Counted from the first letter of the stretch, positions 25,408 through 34,282 are shown. The stretch: 64,000 nt of DNA from Paenibacillus gyeongsangnamensis (GCF_027533625.1 NZ_JAQAGZ010000022.1:102000-165999); one strand, 5' to 3'. Program-made: numbers and translations. Notes: generated from the sequence alone by a model not told the origin.

Positions 25408-25437
25408 AAGGGCGCCGACATGAGCCGGCGCCCTTTG
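25408..25437 (+). terminator. Terminator of the DsrE gene
   Basis: AAAGGGCGCCG (25408-25418) pairs with CGGCGCCCTTT (25426-25436). Confidence 0.8.
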
Positions 25438-25492
25438 CATGTTCCCAAGTTAGGGAGAGATGTGCAGTATTTTCGAATGATGCTTTGTTACG

Positions 25493-25539
25493 CTTTTTTC
25501 TATGACAAACTCCCTTTATCAGCGTGCCCCAAATATTCC
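25493..25539 (+). repeat. 47-bp repeat, copy 1 (inverted relative to 34236-34282)
   Basis: Starts CTTTTTTCTATGACAAACTC and ends CCCCAAATATTCC; identical over 47 bp to the reverse complement of 34236-34282. Probably the end of an IS or MITE. Confidence 0.85.
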
Positions 25540-25700
25540 GTCTTCCATCCTTAGACGCCAAAGGGTTTTTAGCCACTAAGGGGTATTAGAAGTGGACAAT
25601 GTTAGATAAATCACTAAACTCCCATGAAAATTAAATTAGCTCGAAACCGAAAAAAGAGCATATTAAAGTAGACCCAGTAAAAAACTTTTTTAAAAAGGCT

Positions 25701-25739
25701 GACACATATGTACAAAAATCAAGGTTTTATACAGATGTC
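25701..25739. repeat. Inverted-repeat half of the 3' repeat family, R6
   Basis: GACACATATGTACAAAAATC-AAG-GTTTTATACAGATGTC; lacks the GC hairpin half. Lies about 300 bp after the DsrE gene. Confidence 0.7.
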
Positions 25740-25868
25740 ATCAATACTTAGTGATCGAATCTATCAACCCTTGACATTTTAAGTTACTTTAACGATAATA
25801 TCGTATCATTACTAGAAATTAGCTTAGCGTGGGTTTTATGATATCGCGTTGGCTCTACCCCTGAATGG

Positions 25869-25900
25869 CAAGGGTGGACTTCCTGTCACCCTTGTTTTTT
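25869..25900 (+). promoter_or_regulatory. Leader terminator (possible attenuator) before the split membrane gene
   Basis: CAAGGGTG (25869-25876) pairs with CACCCTTG (25887-25894) and six T follow, only 29 bp before the start of the membrane gene. The upstream ACCCCT can pair with AAGGGT and disrupt it, so a switchable leader RNA over about 25795-25900 is possible. No known riboswitch consensus is fully met. Confidence 0.55.
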
Positions 25901-25928
25901 CTATGGTTTATGAAAGGAAGTGAACACC

Positions 25929-26845
25929 ATGAATTTACCGGTCTCAAAAAAAGAAACGATGATTTCTTATATCGTGGCTTTTGCCTTTATTTTGGCGATG
26001 GTTACGGCTTCGGTGATGATGAATGATCACGAAATCATTTTGCCCGAAATTGCGGGAATGGCAATTGCCATGTGGGTGTACCGGGAAGCAGGATGGATTA
26101 GGCAGCCATCGAAGATTTTTATTGCTCCATCGATTACGGCTGCCATAGGTTTTGTGATTAATCAATTATCCATTGCATACTTAGGGAAAGTCATTCTCAC
26201 TATGGTGCTCATCATGCTGTTTTTACGTCTCGTTCAATCGAACCTGGCACCTTCGATTGCAACCGGTTTACTGCCGCTGGTGACGAATGCAAGCGAATGG
26301 TCATTTATCATATCGGTTTTCATTTTCACCTTGATATTAATGCTTGGGGTTCTCGTATTTGGATTCAATAAAGGACTTGAACAGAAAGTGAAGATTCAGT
26401 ACAAGTACATGCTGGTGTTCTTGGGGTTAAATTTCGTATGGATTGCGTTATGCTGGCTCGCTACCCGCAACTCGCGGTGATCCCGCCAATTCTCGTTGTG
26501 GTATATGAAGTGCTTCAAAAGCCGATGTACATCGGAAAGATGGCGTTTAAGCAAGGGCTCGTGCTAACCATCTCTGCGACGGTCGGAACGCTGTTGTACT
26601 TTGCGATTAATTCGTGGATTTTGGTCACGCTGTTGGATATAATTTTAATGATGATTCTTTTGCGTCTTGTTGGCATACGAATGCCAACCGTGTACGCCTT
26701 TCCATTGCTCCCATTTGTGTTCCATGGTCAGGTCACGGCAATGCTGCCCATAGGTGAATTAATTGCATCTGTATTTTTCTTTGCTTCACTGTTAGCATAT
26801 AAAAAGTTTGAAATGAAGCGAAATGGAAAGGTAATGCAAATGTGA
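25929..26845 (+). pseudogene. Polytopic membrane protein gene split by a frameshift
   Basis: Two overlapping frames (25929-26480 and 26438-26845) together encode one membrane protein of about 300 aa with roughly eight to ten hydrophobic segments. The first frame ends LNFVWIALCWLATRNSR; the second continues naturally as YPQLAVIPPILVVVYEVLQK, so a 1-nt loss near 26460 splits the gene. Notable motifs: AGMAIAMWVYREAGWIRQPS and the later half repeats the topology (internal duplication: MAFKQGLVLTISATVGTLLY). I do not recognise the family. GGAAG precedes ATG 25929. Could also be a sequencing error. Confidence 0.7.
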
Positions 26846-26891
26846 TGCAAATGTGATGGAAAAGATCGAGAATGGACTCTCTAAATAGACT

Positions 26892-26923
26892 ACTTCACAA
26901 AACACGGTTTTGTACATATGTAC
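26892..26923 (+). repeat. Inverted-repeat half of the 3' repeat family, R7
   Basis: ACTTCACAAAAC-AC-GGTTTTGTACATATGTAC, 47 bp after the split membrane gene; the GC hairpin half is absent. Confidence 0.7.
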
Positions 26924-27035
26924 GGAATGGGCTGGGGGAACATCAACAACTAAACGCGTTTATAAAGCTGCACAACTTGATTTTATTATGTGATATGATC
27001 AACTATGGACTAGGACTTTATCTGGGGGATAGAAA

Positions 27036-27221
27036 ATGAATACTGTAAATGATGTTTTAGAGGAAATTAACCGAAGAATTAAAGAGCTTCAATTAATGGA
27101 AGATGAATTTAGCAGGAAAAATAATGTGAGCGGTCGGCTTAATGCAAAAACGAAGCGTGAAGAGTTACGAAGATTAAAGAATGTTATTTTGGGTGAGAGT
27201 GTTGGGGCAGCTTCCTATTAG
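27036..27221 (+). CDS. Small hypothetical coiled-coil protein
   Basis: 61 aa, almost entirely predicted helix and rich in Glu/Lys/Arg (VLEEINRRIKELQLMEDEFS). It lacks the Spo0E motif. GGGGGA lies 9 nt before ATG 27036, which supports translation. A terminator-like stem-loop follows at 27277. Function unknown. Confidence 0.55.
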   Translation: MNTVNDVLEEINRRIKELQLMEDEFSRKNNVSGRLNAKTKREELRRLKNVILGESVGAASY

Positions 27222-27276
27222 TCATCGTACTTTGTATTTTGTAAACAGAATGGCACCTCATCGAAATTCATTAGGG

Positions 27277-27299
27277 GAACCCCGGTAAGGGGTTTTTTC
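27277..27299 (+). terminator. Terminator of the 61-aa gene
   Basis: AACCCC (27278-27283) pairs with GGGGTT around a short loop and a T run follows. Confidence 0.75.
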
Positions 27300-27461
27300 A
27301 TTTTTTAAATCAGTTTCCTCAATCAGCTCGAGGAGATCGCCTGTAGCGTTATGAATGGTCTCAACTTCTGCTTTAAGGTTGAGCAGGTTCTGCCGCGCGG
27401 TGATTTCTTCGATTCGTTCCAGGCACTGGGCCAGCAGTTGTTCAGATTTCTTTTCAACCAA
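27300..27461 (-). pseudogene. Hypothetical coiled-coil fragment
   Basis: Minus frame with ERIEEITARQNLLNLKAEV and HNATGDLLELIEE, helix-rich. It starts at a TTG without a ribosome binding site and its C-terminal 15 codons run through the plus-strand terminator, so it is probably a gene fragment cut at both ends. Not recognised. Confidence 0.3.
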
Positions 27462-27519
27462 GGCAAGATGTTAAAATCCACGATTCGTGATGGACAAGCA
27501 TAAATAAAAATCGAATGGA

Positions 27520-27863
27520 ATGGACAAACATCGGGGTCATAGGGATTTTTCAAAATTAAGTGTGTATGAGAACAAACGCTTAGAATTGAACGAGTTGCTT
27601 TATCATCTTGGTCTCTTTCCTGAGGTAGCATCAATTGAAGGGAGATTATTAACGACAGAACAATCCAAGGAGCTTAAATCATGTTGCCAGCAAGGCAAAA
27701 GATATTTGCGGTATACCCCGAATCGATTGGGAATGTCAATATTTCTCATATTACTGATGAGTGTAGACAATACATCGATATAGCATCTGAAGATAAAGTT
27801 GCAATTTGGAAAGAAACGAACTTAAGAAAAGAGTTACTTAACAGAGTTTGGGAAGGTACCTGA
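27520..27863 (+). pseudogene. Unrecognised gene broken by a frameshift
   Basis: Frame one (27520-27680) reads LELNELLYHLGLFPEVASIE and LLTTEQSKELKS; a second frame from 27681 continues RQKIFAVYPESIGNVNISHI and ASEDKVAIWKETNLRKELL to 27863. Together they look like one protein of about 105 residues shifted near 27680. No ribosome binding site precedes 27520. No family recognised. Confidence 0.4.
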
Positions 27864-27925
27864 ATAAGTCAGAGCTAAATTCGCATGCCTCAGCCAGGCT
27901 TTTCAGGGGCGGTGGACCGTTCCGG

Positions 27926-28813
27926 TCAATCGTTCACCCTTTGCAGACCGTCCTGAAATTTCTGAATAAACGTTTTCGCCGCATGGCTGAGAAACCGGTC
28001 AGCGCGGTATATTATCCCGATATCGCGAGCTTGAGCCCGACCCATAATCCTGATCGTCCGCAAGCAGGGTTCATTCATGGACAAGATGAGCGATAAAGGC
28101 TGAACTGTCGCGCCGACATTCGCTTTCACCAAACGAATGAGCGAAGCCGGTGTCGTCGTTTCAATAATCGGATTTAAACTAAAGCCAAGCTGTCTGCAGC
28201 AATCATCGACCAGCTCGCGCCCAAGAAAGCCTTTGGGGTACATCACCGTACGAATATGGCGAAGCTCCTCTAACTCAATGGAAGTTCGCCCCGCCAATTC
28301 ATGATTCTCCGGCACAACCAGCACATACTCTTCGCGGGACAAGGGGATCCTCACGATGCGCTCATCGGGCAGAGGCAGGATCGCAATGCCGATGTCCACT
28401 TCCATTTCCAACACCTGCTTCACAATTTCGACCGATGTCAGTACGGTGAGCCGGACATGCGGAAATTCGTTGTGGAAATCGATCAACAGTTGCGTAATCC
28501 TATAATCAAGATCGGACGGGAGCGTTCCAATGATCAATGCCCCGCGCTGATGATTGCGCAGCTCGCCGATAGCGTCAATCGCATTTTGACGGGTCCGGAA
28601 CATCTGGATGCTGTATTCCAGCAGCAGTCTGCCCGCTTCGGTCAGCGAGATCCGTTTGCCGATCCGGTCAAACAACGGCGTCCCGACTTCAATTTCCAGC
28701 GAACGGATCTGCTGGCTGAGCGCCGGCTGCGACATGCCCAATTTCTCCGCCGCTTTGGTGAAATGCAGTTCTTCGCATACAGCGACGAAATATTCCAGCT
28801 GCCTGAGTTCCAT
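27926..28813 (-). CDS. LysR-family transcriptional regulator
   Basis: 295 aa. N-terminal winged HTH (MELRQLEYFVAVCEELHFTK, AAEKLGMSQPALSQQIRSLE) followed by the two-lobed effector-binding domain (SDLDYRITQLLIDFH, VDIGIAILPLPDERI). The start is ATG 28813 with GGGGGAGG upstream. Divergent from the CynX-type transporter 150 bp away, which it probably regulates; CynR/GltC-like arrangement. The shared region holds a partial palindrome at 28846-28865. Confidence 0.92.
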   Translation of the reverse strand: MELRQLEYFVAVCEELHFTKAAEKLGMSQPALSQQIRSLEIEVGTPLFDRIGKRISLTEAGRLLLEYSIQMFRTRQNAIDAIGELRNHQRGALIIGTLPSDLDYRITQLLIDFHNEFPHVRLTVLTSVEIVKQVLEMEVDIGIAILPLPDERIVRIPLSREEYVLVVPENHELAGRTSIELEELRHIRTVMYPKGFLGRELVDDCCRQLGFSLNPIIETTTPASLIRLVKANVGATVQPLSLILSMNEPCLRTIRIMGRAQARDIGIIYRADRFLSHAAKTFIQKFQDGLQRVND

Positions 28814-28845
28814 AACCGCCTCCCCCTTTATCATTCGATTTTCTT

Positions 28846-28865
28846 ATGATTATAATAGAAATCAT
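28846..28865. promoter_or_regulatory. Candidate LysR binding site
   Basis: ATGATT-(ATAATAG)-AAATCAT, an interrupted palindrome in the LysR/MFS divergent region, with a TATAAT inside it that could be the -10 of the regulator. Confidence 0.5.
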
Positions 28866-28964
28866 CATATTGATCAATCATTTCTTCTAATATAAACTTA
28901 ACAACAAATGATGGTTTTCATTCATATGGAAGCAATCAATTTCAGTTACAAGGAGCGATTCAAA

Positions 28965-30158
28965 ATGAAAACACGGTGGTCAGGGACATTAGTAGTAGCC
29001 CTTTTCTTGGCAGCTTTAAACTTGCGGCCGGTCATTTCCTCGATTTCGCCGCTCTTGGAGACGATTCGCAGCGAACTCGGAATGAGCGCCTTCACAGCCA
29101 GCCTTCTCACATCCATACCGGTCCTTTGTATGGGGATCTTTTCTCCGATTGCAGCCAAGCTGGGAATTCGTCATGGCATCGAGCGGATTTTGGCGATAGC
29201 CCTCGTGTTTGTCGGAGCAGGTACCGTCGTCCGATGGTTTACGCCTTCTTACACGTTCCTGCTGGCTACCGCACTCCTCGCCGGCATCGGTATCGCCGCT
29301 GCCGGTCCGCTTCTGTCCGGATTCATCAAGCGTCATTTTCCCGGACATGTCGCTTCGATGATCGGCGTTTACTCCGTAGCCATGGTGACTGGAGCGGCTC
29401 TTAGCGCCGGATTGTCGGTTCCGCTCCAAAATGCGTTAAACGGCTCCTGGCGGTCTGCCTTGGGACTTTGGGCAATACTTGCTGTTGTCGCGTTGCCAGC
29501 CTGGTGGTTATTCGTACTGAGACGCTCAGAGCCGAACCAAGCTCAAACGCCTGTGCTTCAAAATGCTGGGCGGCTGCCTTGGGGAAACAGTAGGGCATGG
29601 CTTTTGACCGTATTTTTCGGAATGATGGCCATCATGTTTTACTCCATTACCGCATGGTTTGCGCCAGCCGTCGCCAACATGGGCTACAGCAAGGTTTATG
29701 CCGGCAGCATGCTGACACTCTTTACATTAGTTCAAATTCCGGTGACCATCCTGATTCCGATGCTGATTCACCGTTTCCAGAATCGCCTTCCCTGGCTGAT
29801 CGGATGCGCATTGCTCGAACTGGCGGGACTGCTGCTTGTCACCATGTCGGGGGCGCCATGGCTTGCCGCGATCTTGCTCGGTATTGGCGCTGGCGGTCTG
29901 TTCCCTCTGGCGCTAATGCTGCCGATAGACGAAACGTCGAACGCGCAGGATGCGAGCGCCTGGTCTGCCATGACGCAATCGGTCGGATATGTGATCGGAG
30001 CGCTTGGTCCGATTCTGGTCGGATGGATACATGACGTTACCGAAAGCTTCGTCTCCGCCTTCATCGGACTTGCCGTCGTCTGCGCGGCGATGATCCTCGT
30101 GCAGCTTGCCATCGGATCGAAAAAGGCACCGGACAAAAAGGCGGTCGCTTCCTCCTAG
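28965..30158 (+). CDS. MFS transporter, CynX/NimT (YycB) type
   Basis: 397-aa 12-helix transporter. The N-terminal RWSGTLVVALFLAALNLRPV and the SSISPLLETIRSELGMSAF block are characteristic of the CynX/NimT group, whose members export 2-nitroimidazole or move cyanate. LTSIPVLCMGIFSPIAAKL and the C-terminal GALGPILVGWIHDVTESF are also typical. Start ATG 28965 follows AAGGAGCG. Divergent from the LysR regulator. Substrate not predictable. Confidence 0.88.
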   Translation: MKTRWSGTLVVALFLAALNLRPVISSISPLLETIRSELGMSAFTASLLTSIPVLCMGIFSPIAAKLGIRHGIERILAIALVFVGAGTVVRWFTPSYTFLLATALLAGIGIAAAGPLLSGFIKRHFPGHVASMIGVYSVAMVTGAALSAGLSVPLQNALNGSWRSALGLWAILAVVALPAWWLFVLRRSEPNQAQTPVLQNAGRLPWGNSRAWLLTVFFGMMAIMFYSITAWFAPAVANMGYSKVYAGSMLTLFTLVQIPVTILIPMLIHRFQNRLPWLIGCALLELAGLLLVTMSGAPWLAAILLGIGAGGLFPLALMLPIDETSNAQDASAWSAMTQSVGYVIGALGPILVGWIHDVTESFVSAFIGLAVVCAAMILVQLAIGSKKAPDKKAVASS

Positions 30159-30502
30159 TTTCCCGTACGCAAGAAAAAAGTCTCTTTCCCGTAGGTTTTT
30201 TTCTGTCGTGGAAGGACATTCTGGCCGCCTGTTCCGTCTTTGAAGATTTTCTTATCGTGGGCGATTAAGCGATTCTTCGAAGATTTCGGCCGCGCGGCGG
30301 AAGCATCTCTCCACCTTCGTAATGTTTGATGTGCTGCTTTCTTCACATCAGCATTTAAACGAGCTACTTTTGACCCGCAAAGAACGATTGTAAGAATTAT
30401 TACTTCAACAGAAACGATCACTCCAACTTATTTTATTGAGAAGGAGGGAAGAGCGCTCAGTAATGAGGATGAGGTTAAACAAAAAAATATGAGGTGATAA
30501 AC
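30159..30502. other. Intergenic stretch without gene
   Basis: No frame with start and ribosome binding site, apart from the leader of the universal stress gene. No clear terminator for the MFS gene; a T-rich run occurs near 30197-30204. Confidence 0.5.
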
Positions 30503-30928
30503 ATGCTGTATTCGAAAATAATTGTTGCGTATGACGGATCCGAACATTCGGAAAAGGCGCTTGAATCGGCGATCAAGCTTGCTGAACAGAATCATTTCTC
30601 CGAACTGAAAGTGATCTATGTGGTACCGTTTCAACAAATGGTTATGGGCGGTGAGGGGTTTCTTTTATTACCTTCGGATTCACAAAATAAAATAGCTTCA
30701 GCAATCGTGGAAAAAGCCAAAAAAGCGGTGGAAGGGCTGCCATATGTTAATGTCTTTTTTAAAGAGGGCTATCCTGCCAAAACAATTTTAGAATATACCG
30801 ATAGCGAGGGTGGCGATCTGATCGTGGTAGGCAGCAGGGGGTTAGGCGCTATTGGCGAGTTCGTGTTGGGCAGTGTCAGCCATAACATCGTTCAGCATGC
30901 CAAGGTGCCTGTATTGGTTGTAAAATAA
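30503..30928 (+). CDS. Universal stress protein (UspA family, ATP-binding)
   Basis: 141-aa single-domain Usp. MLYSKIIVAYDGSEHSEKAL at the start and the ATP-binding motif GSRGLGAIGEFVLGSVSHNI (G-x2-G-x9-G-S) near residues 112-131 mark the ATP-binding subclass. Start ATG 30503 is preceded by GAGGTGATAA; the frame is open from GTG 30494. Cytoplasmic. Stands alone; the left end of a repeat element begins right after its stop. Confidence 0.9.
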   Translation: MLYSKIIVAYDGSEHSEKALESAIKLAEQNHFSELKVIYVVPFQQMVMGGEGFLLLPSDSQNKIASAIVEKAKKAVEGLPYVNVFFKEGYPAKTILEYTDSEGGDLIVVGSRGLGAIGEFVLGSVSHNIVQHAKVPVLVVK

Positions 30929-30930
30929 GC

Positions 30931-30965
30931 GGGCACCTCACGAAACGGAAATAATCGTACGCGAA
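30931..30965 (+). repeat. Partial copy of the ~190-bp element (left end only)
   Basis: GGGCACCTCACGAAACGGAA then ATAATCGTACG matches the first 32 bp of the element at 42281. The remainder is missing; it sits 2 bp after the universal stress gene. Confidence 0.7.
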
Positions 30966-30991
30966 GCGATAGTTATAACATCGAAAAAACG

Positions 30992-31180
30992 GTGATAGCA
31001 ATGATCTTAATTTATAAGGGAAGCAGTAAAGTTGAACTGGCTATAAAGGCAGCGAACTCCGGCCATGCTCCTCTGCCTTTGGGCCAACTTATCCATAATC
31101 ATTTTGCTGAAGGAATGGTCCGCGGTTATGGTGAAATGGATTGGACGGCTTTAATCCGTTGTCTAGAGCATTCTTCTTAA
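30992..31180 (+). pseudogene. 3' fragment of an NAD(P)-dependent oxidoreductase gene
   Basis: The last 35 residues (LPLGQLIHNHFAEGMVRGYG then EMDWTALIRCLEHSS) match the C-terminal end of 3-hydroxyisobutyrate-dehydrogenase/imine-reductase-like proteins, where GxGxxDWTAL is conserved. The Rossmann domain is missing upstream, replaced by the repeat element, so this is a remnant. Confidence 0.5.
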
Positions 31181-31676
31181 AAATTAGGTTGACCTGAATC
31201 TCTTGCTGGGCGTGGAAAGTTAGCCCGTAGGCAGAGGGTGGGGGCGAGTCTATCCATGGGGAAGATCGACGCGCAGGCGGGCGCCTCCGGGTTGTCGGGC
31301 ACAATTTGAAGAGAGCGTGTGTGGACACAAGGGTAAGTTTCGCTCCCTCGAAATGATTTAGTCACTCAGACTCATGAATTTGCAGGATTTCAACCTGTAG
31401 TAAGTGTGAGAGAAAAGAGCATACGGAGGAGCTGATGGCTGGGGACGTTATACTGGCACGCGGGAACAAAGGTGTTGTGTCCAACACCCATATCATTCCA
31501 TATTTTGCACGTCTCCACGTAGCCCTAGCGATCTCGCTCCCATGTCTCAACGGGTCCAATCGCGTGACCGAAGGAAAATTAATTAGTTGACTTCGGACAG
31601 CCATTACATCTTCAGAAGCATAAAAAAACCCTGTAAAGCCATTTTCTTATTCTCGGTCGAAGCTTATTCGACTGAA
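31181..31676. other. Gap with no supported gene
   Basis: Several stop-interrupted frames only. Sequence composition is mixed, consistent with fragments. Nothing recognised. Confidence 0.4.
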
Positions 31677-31866
31677 GGGGTCACTTCACGAAACGGAAAA
31701 TAAAGTACGTTAAGCCCATCGATGTGTCCAGTTAGGTTCATAGAACCGGTGAATGAGCCGTCAGAAAAAGGCGAAATCGACCCTATCCAGATGATTTTGA
31801 GACTGTGGTTTGACGCCAATCACAAGTACAGTTCATTATGACAAGTAGACCAGAAGGGGGATTAAG
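31677..31866. repeat. ~190-bp intergenic element, copy A
   Basis: Left end GGGGTCACTTCACGAAACGG, right end ATTATGACAAGTAGACCAGA then GGGGGATTAA. Both ends match the copy at 42281-42465 while the middle is more diverged. Its right end cuts the hxlR gene. Confidence 0.7.
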
Positions 31867-31976
31867 CTCCCATGACTACCCTCCGACATGAGATACAACA
31901 AAATGATGGGCTTCCATTTCCCAACCAAGATTGAAAGAACGTCTTGTACTTGACAATACTGAGGTTTAATTTTCGT
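31867..31976 (-). pseudogene. HxlR-family regulator gene, truncated and start-less
   Basis: The remaining 36 codons read TKIKPQYCQVQDVLSILVGK then WKPIILLYLMSEG, the conserved start of HxlR regulators with the redox-type Cys. The rest is lost at the boundary with the 190-bp element. GGAGGA at 31981-31986 is followed at the right spacing by ACG instead of ATG (31976), so the start codon also appears mutated. It is divergent from the LLM monooxygenase gene, the usual place for its regulator. Confidence 0.72.
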
Positions 31977-32151
31977 TGTATCCTCCAATAGTATCTTTTT
32001 CCATACTACATCACATTGAAGTGCGTACTTACTACATTCGCCATTGCATCTTATAATACAACATGTAAACCATTTGAACCTAATAACGCAAGCGAAGGTA
32101 TTCACTTAGGTCAAATCGAGCACATTAAAAAACAAAGCTAAGGTGAGATAA

Positions 32152-33228
32152 ATGGAAAAATACAGGATTGATCCAAATAAAGGTTTGGAATTCGGGATTT
32201 ACACGTTAGGAGACCATATCCCTAATCCCTACACTGGAAAGCGTATTTCTGCTGAGCAGCGAATTCATGAAATCATTGAATTGGCTAAGCTGGCTGAGCA
32301 AGCAGGTGTTGACTTTTTTAGTGTAGGTGAAAGTCATCAGGAGTATTTTACAACTCAGGCTCATTCTGTTGTTTTGGCAGCAATCGCTCAAGCCACAGAA
32401 AAAATTAAAATCGGAAGCTCCTCCACGATTATAAGCACATCCGATCCCGTTCGGGTGTATGAGGATTTCGCAACAATTGATTTGATTTCCAATGGTCGCG
32501 CGGAAATCGTTGCTGGTCGTGCTTCCCGTATCGGGCTATTTAATTTATTGGGTTACAATCCTCGGGATTATGAGGAACTGTTTGAAGAAAAATTCGAATT
32601 GTTGATTCAGCTAAATGAAGAAGAAGTAATCACATGGGAAGGACAATTTCGACCACCGTTAAACAACGCTCGGATTTATCCAAGACCAAAAAACGGCTCG
32701 CTGCCGATTTGGCGTGCAGTCGGCGGTACACCTGCAAGTGCCATAAAGGCTGGTTATGCTGGTGTGCCAATGATGCTCGCTACGTTGGGTGGTCCTGCTA
32801 TGGTCTTTAAAAGAACAATTGATGCGTACCGGGAAGCCGCCAAAATGAAGGGTTTCGTCCCAGCCACTCTTCCGGTTGGAACAACCGGCTTCTTCTATGC
32901 AGCTGAAACAACGCAAGAAGCACTGAAGGAGTATTATCCTCACATTAATGAAGGAATGAAGGTAACGAACGGACAAGGATTTTCGAAACAATTGTGGGCA
33001 CAAGGTTCTGATACCAGTAGTGTCATGAATGTCGGCAGTCCGCAGCAAATCATTGAAAAAATTCTTTATCAGCATGAACTGTTTGGTCATCAGCGTTATC
33101 TCGCGCAAATGGATTTCGGTGGTGTGCCATTCGATAAATTAGCAAAGAACATCGAGATCATCGGTACAGAAATCTTACCAGCTGTCCGAAAGTACACAGC
33201 AACAAAACAGGAGGCTGAGCAAAAATGA
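32152..33228 (+). CDS. LLM-class flavin-dependent monooxygenase
   Basis: 358-aa luciferase-like TIM-barrel enzyme using reduced FMN. Family blocks: LEFGIYTLGDHIPNPYTG, AEQAGVDFFSVGESHQEYF, IGSSSTIISTSDPVRVYEDF, SNGRAEIVAGRASRIGLF and YPRPKNGSLPIWRAVGGTP. AAGGTGAG precedes ATG 32152. Its stop overlaps the start of the flavin reductase (ATGA), forming a two-component monooxygenase. The flanking HxlR regulators suggest induction by an electrophile or quinone. Confidence 0.9.
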   Translation: MEKYRIDPNKGLEFGIYTLGDHIPNPYTGKRISAEQRIHEIIELAKLAEQAGVDFFSVGESHQEYFTTQAHSVVLAAIAQATEKIKIGSSSTIISTSDPVRVYEDFATIDLISNGRAEIVAGRASRIGLFNLLGYNPRDYEELFEEKFELLIQLNEEEVITWEGQFRPPLNNARIYPRPKNGSLPIWRAVGGTPASAIKAGYAGVPMMLATLGGPAMVFKRTIDAYREAAKMKGFVPATLPVGTTGFFYAAETTQEALKEYYPHINEGMKVTNGQGFSKQLWAQGSDTSSVMNVGSPQQIIEKILYQHELFGHQRYLAQMDFGGVPFDKLAKNIEIIGTEILPAVRKYTATKQEAEQK

Positions 33229-33791
33229 AAATTGTTCTCCTATCCGGTTCAAAAGTGGGATCAAAAACAAGAACAGCGATGAACTACGCACAAAAAGTTC
33301 TCGCTGAAAAATACCCAGATGTTGAAACGACATTAATTGATTTAGGCGAATATGATGTCGAATTTAGTGATGGGCGGAATTACCTGGAATATGAGGGCGA
33401 TACGGGTGTTGTGACAAAAAGTATTATGGAAGCAGATGCCATTTTGATTGGAACACCTATTTTTCAGGCATCGATTCCAGGTACATTAAAGAACATCTTT
33501 GACTTGCTCCCAGTAAGCGCATTTCGGGATAAAGTTGCAAGCATGCTTGTGACCGCAGGTTCGTCTAAACACTACTTGGTAGCAGAACATCAGTTGAAGC
33601 CGATTTTGGCTTATATGAAAGCACAGATCGTTCAGACCTACGTATTTATCGAAGAAAAGGATTTCCATCGTAAAGAAATTGTCAATGATGATGCCCTCTT
33701 TCGAATTCAACGTCTCGTTGAGGATACCGTTTTGTTAACGAAAACTTATACGAAGCTTCGCGAAGAGAAAGAAGCAGAATACGGTTTTTAA
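33225..33791 (+). CDS. NAD(P)H-dependent FMN reductase
   Basis: 188-aa flavodoxin-like reductase. MKIVLLSGSKVGSKTRTAMN is the phosphate-binding loop and TPIFQASIPGTLKNIFDLLP the conserved family block (usually TPIYxGSxxGxLK). It supplies FMNH2 to the LLM monooxygenase encoded just upstream (4-nt overlap). Cytoplasmic. Confidence 0.9.
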   Translation: MKIVLLSGSKVGSKTRTAMNYAQKVLAEKYPDVETTLIDLGEYDVEFSDGRNYLEYEGDTGVVTKSIMEADAILIGTPIFQASIPGTLKNIFDLLPVSAFRDKVASMLVTAGSSKHYLVAEHQLKPILAYMKAQIVQTYVFIEEKDFHRKEIVNDDALFRIQRLVEDTVLLTKTYTKLREEKEAEYGF

Positions 33792-33867
33792 TGACAACGC
33801 AACCAGTCATACATTTGATGCGTCGGGTAGGCTCTTGATGAATAATCAAATAATAGGGGGGATTGCA

Positions 33868-34197
33868 ATGGACAATCCTAGACTCCATCCGAAATTTATA
33901 TCTTCCTTTAAATTATTGGGAAAACCTTGGACCTGGCTAATAATTTGCGTAGTGTTGACCGGCAAACGTCGCTTCTCTGATATATCCGCAACGATTCCGC
34001 GTATATCTGACAAAATGCTCGTTGCACGACTCAAAGAATTGGAGACGGCAGGGATTATGGAGCGGCATGTCTACCCCGAAACGCCACTGCGTGTGGAATA
34101 TGAACTTACAGAGAAGGGGCGGGATCTTAAAACTGTAATTGATCAAGTTCAGCAGTGGGCTAATACGTGGTTAGAAGATTTACGGTTTGTTAGATAG
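33868..34197 (+). CDS. HxlR-family winged-helix regulator
   Basis: 109 aa. LLGKPWTWLIICVVLTGKRR, FSDISATIPRISDKMLVARL, ETAGIMERHVYPETPLRVEY and ELTEKGRDL are the family core. The redox Cys usually found just before the core is not present in this copy (a Cys lies within helix ICVV instead), so sensing may differ from classical HxlR/HypR. ATG 33868 has GGGGGG 7 nt upstream. Follows the monooxygenase pair and may have taken over from the broken divergent hxlR at 31867. Confidence 0.88.
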   Translation: MDNPRLHPKFISSFKLLGKPWTWLIICVVLTGKRRFSDISATIPRISDKMLVARLKELETAGIMERHVYPETPLRVEYELTEKGRDLKTVIDQVQQWANTWLEDLRFVR

Positions 34198-34235
34198 TAT
34201 CGTGGACAAGTATATGAGTAGAGCACATCTGCATT

Positions 34236-34282
34236 GGAATATTTGGGGCACGCTGATAAAGGGAGTTTGTCATAGAAAAAAG
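34236..34282 (-). repeat. 47-bp repeat, copy 2
   Basis: Reverse complement of 25493-25539, identical over 47 bp. It forms the last codons and 3' boundary of the broken isochorismatase gene, so it is the inserted end of a mobile element. Confidence 0.85.

Noticed and set aside
25795..25900. Purine riboswitch
   Set aside because: A junction-like GCTCTACC and GGACT occur, but the L2 and L3 loop signatures (GATANGG, CCGTAAA) do not match.
19750..26923. CRISPR-like array of repeats
   Set aside because: Repeats are separated by whole genes of different lengths, contain inverted halves, and no cas gene is present.
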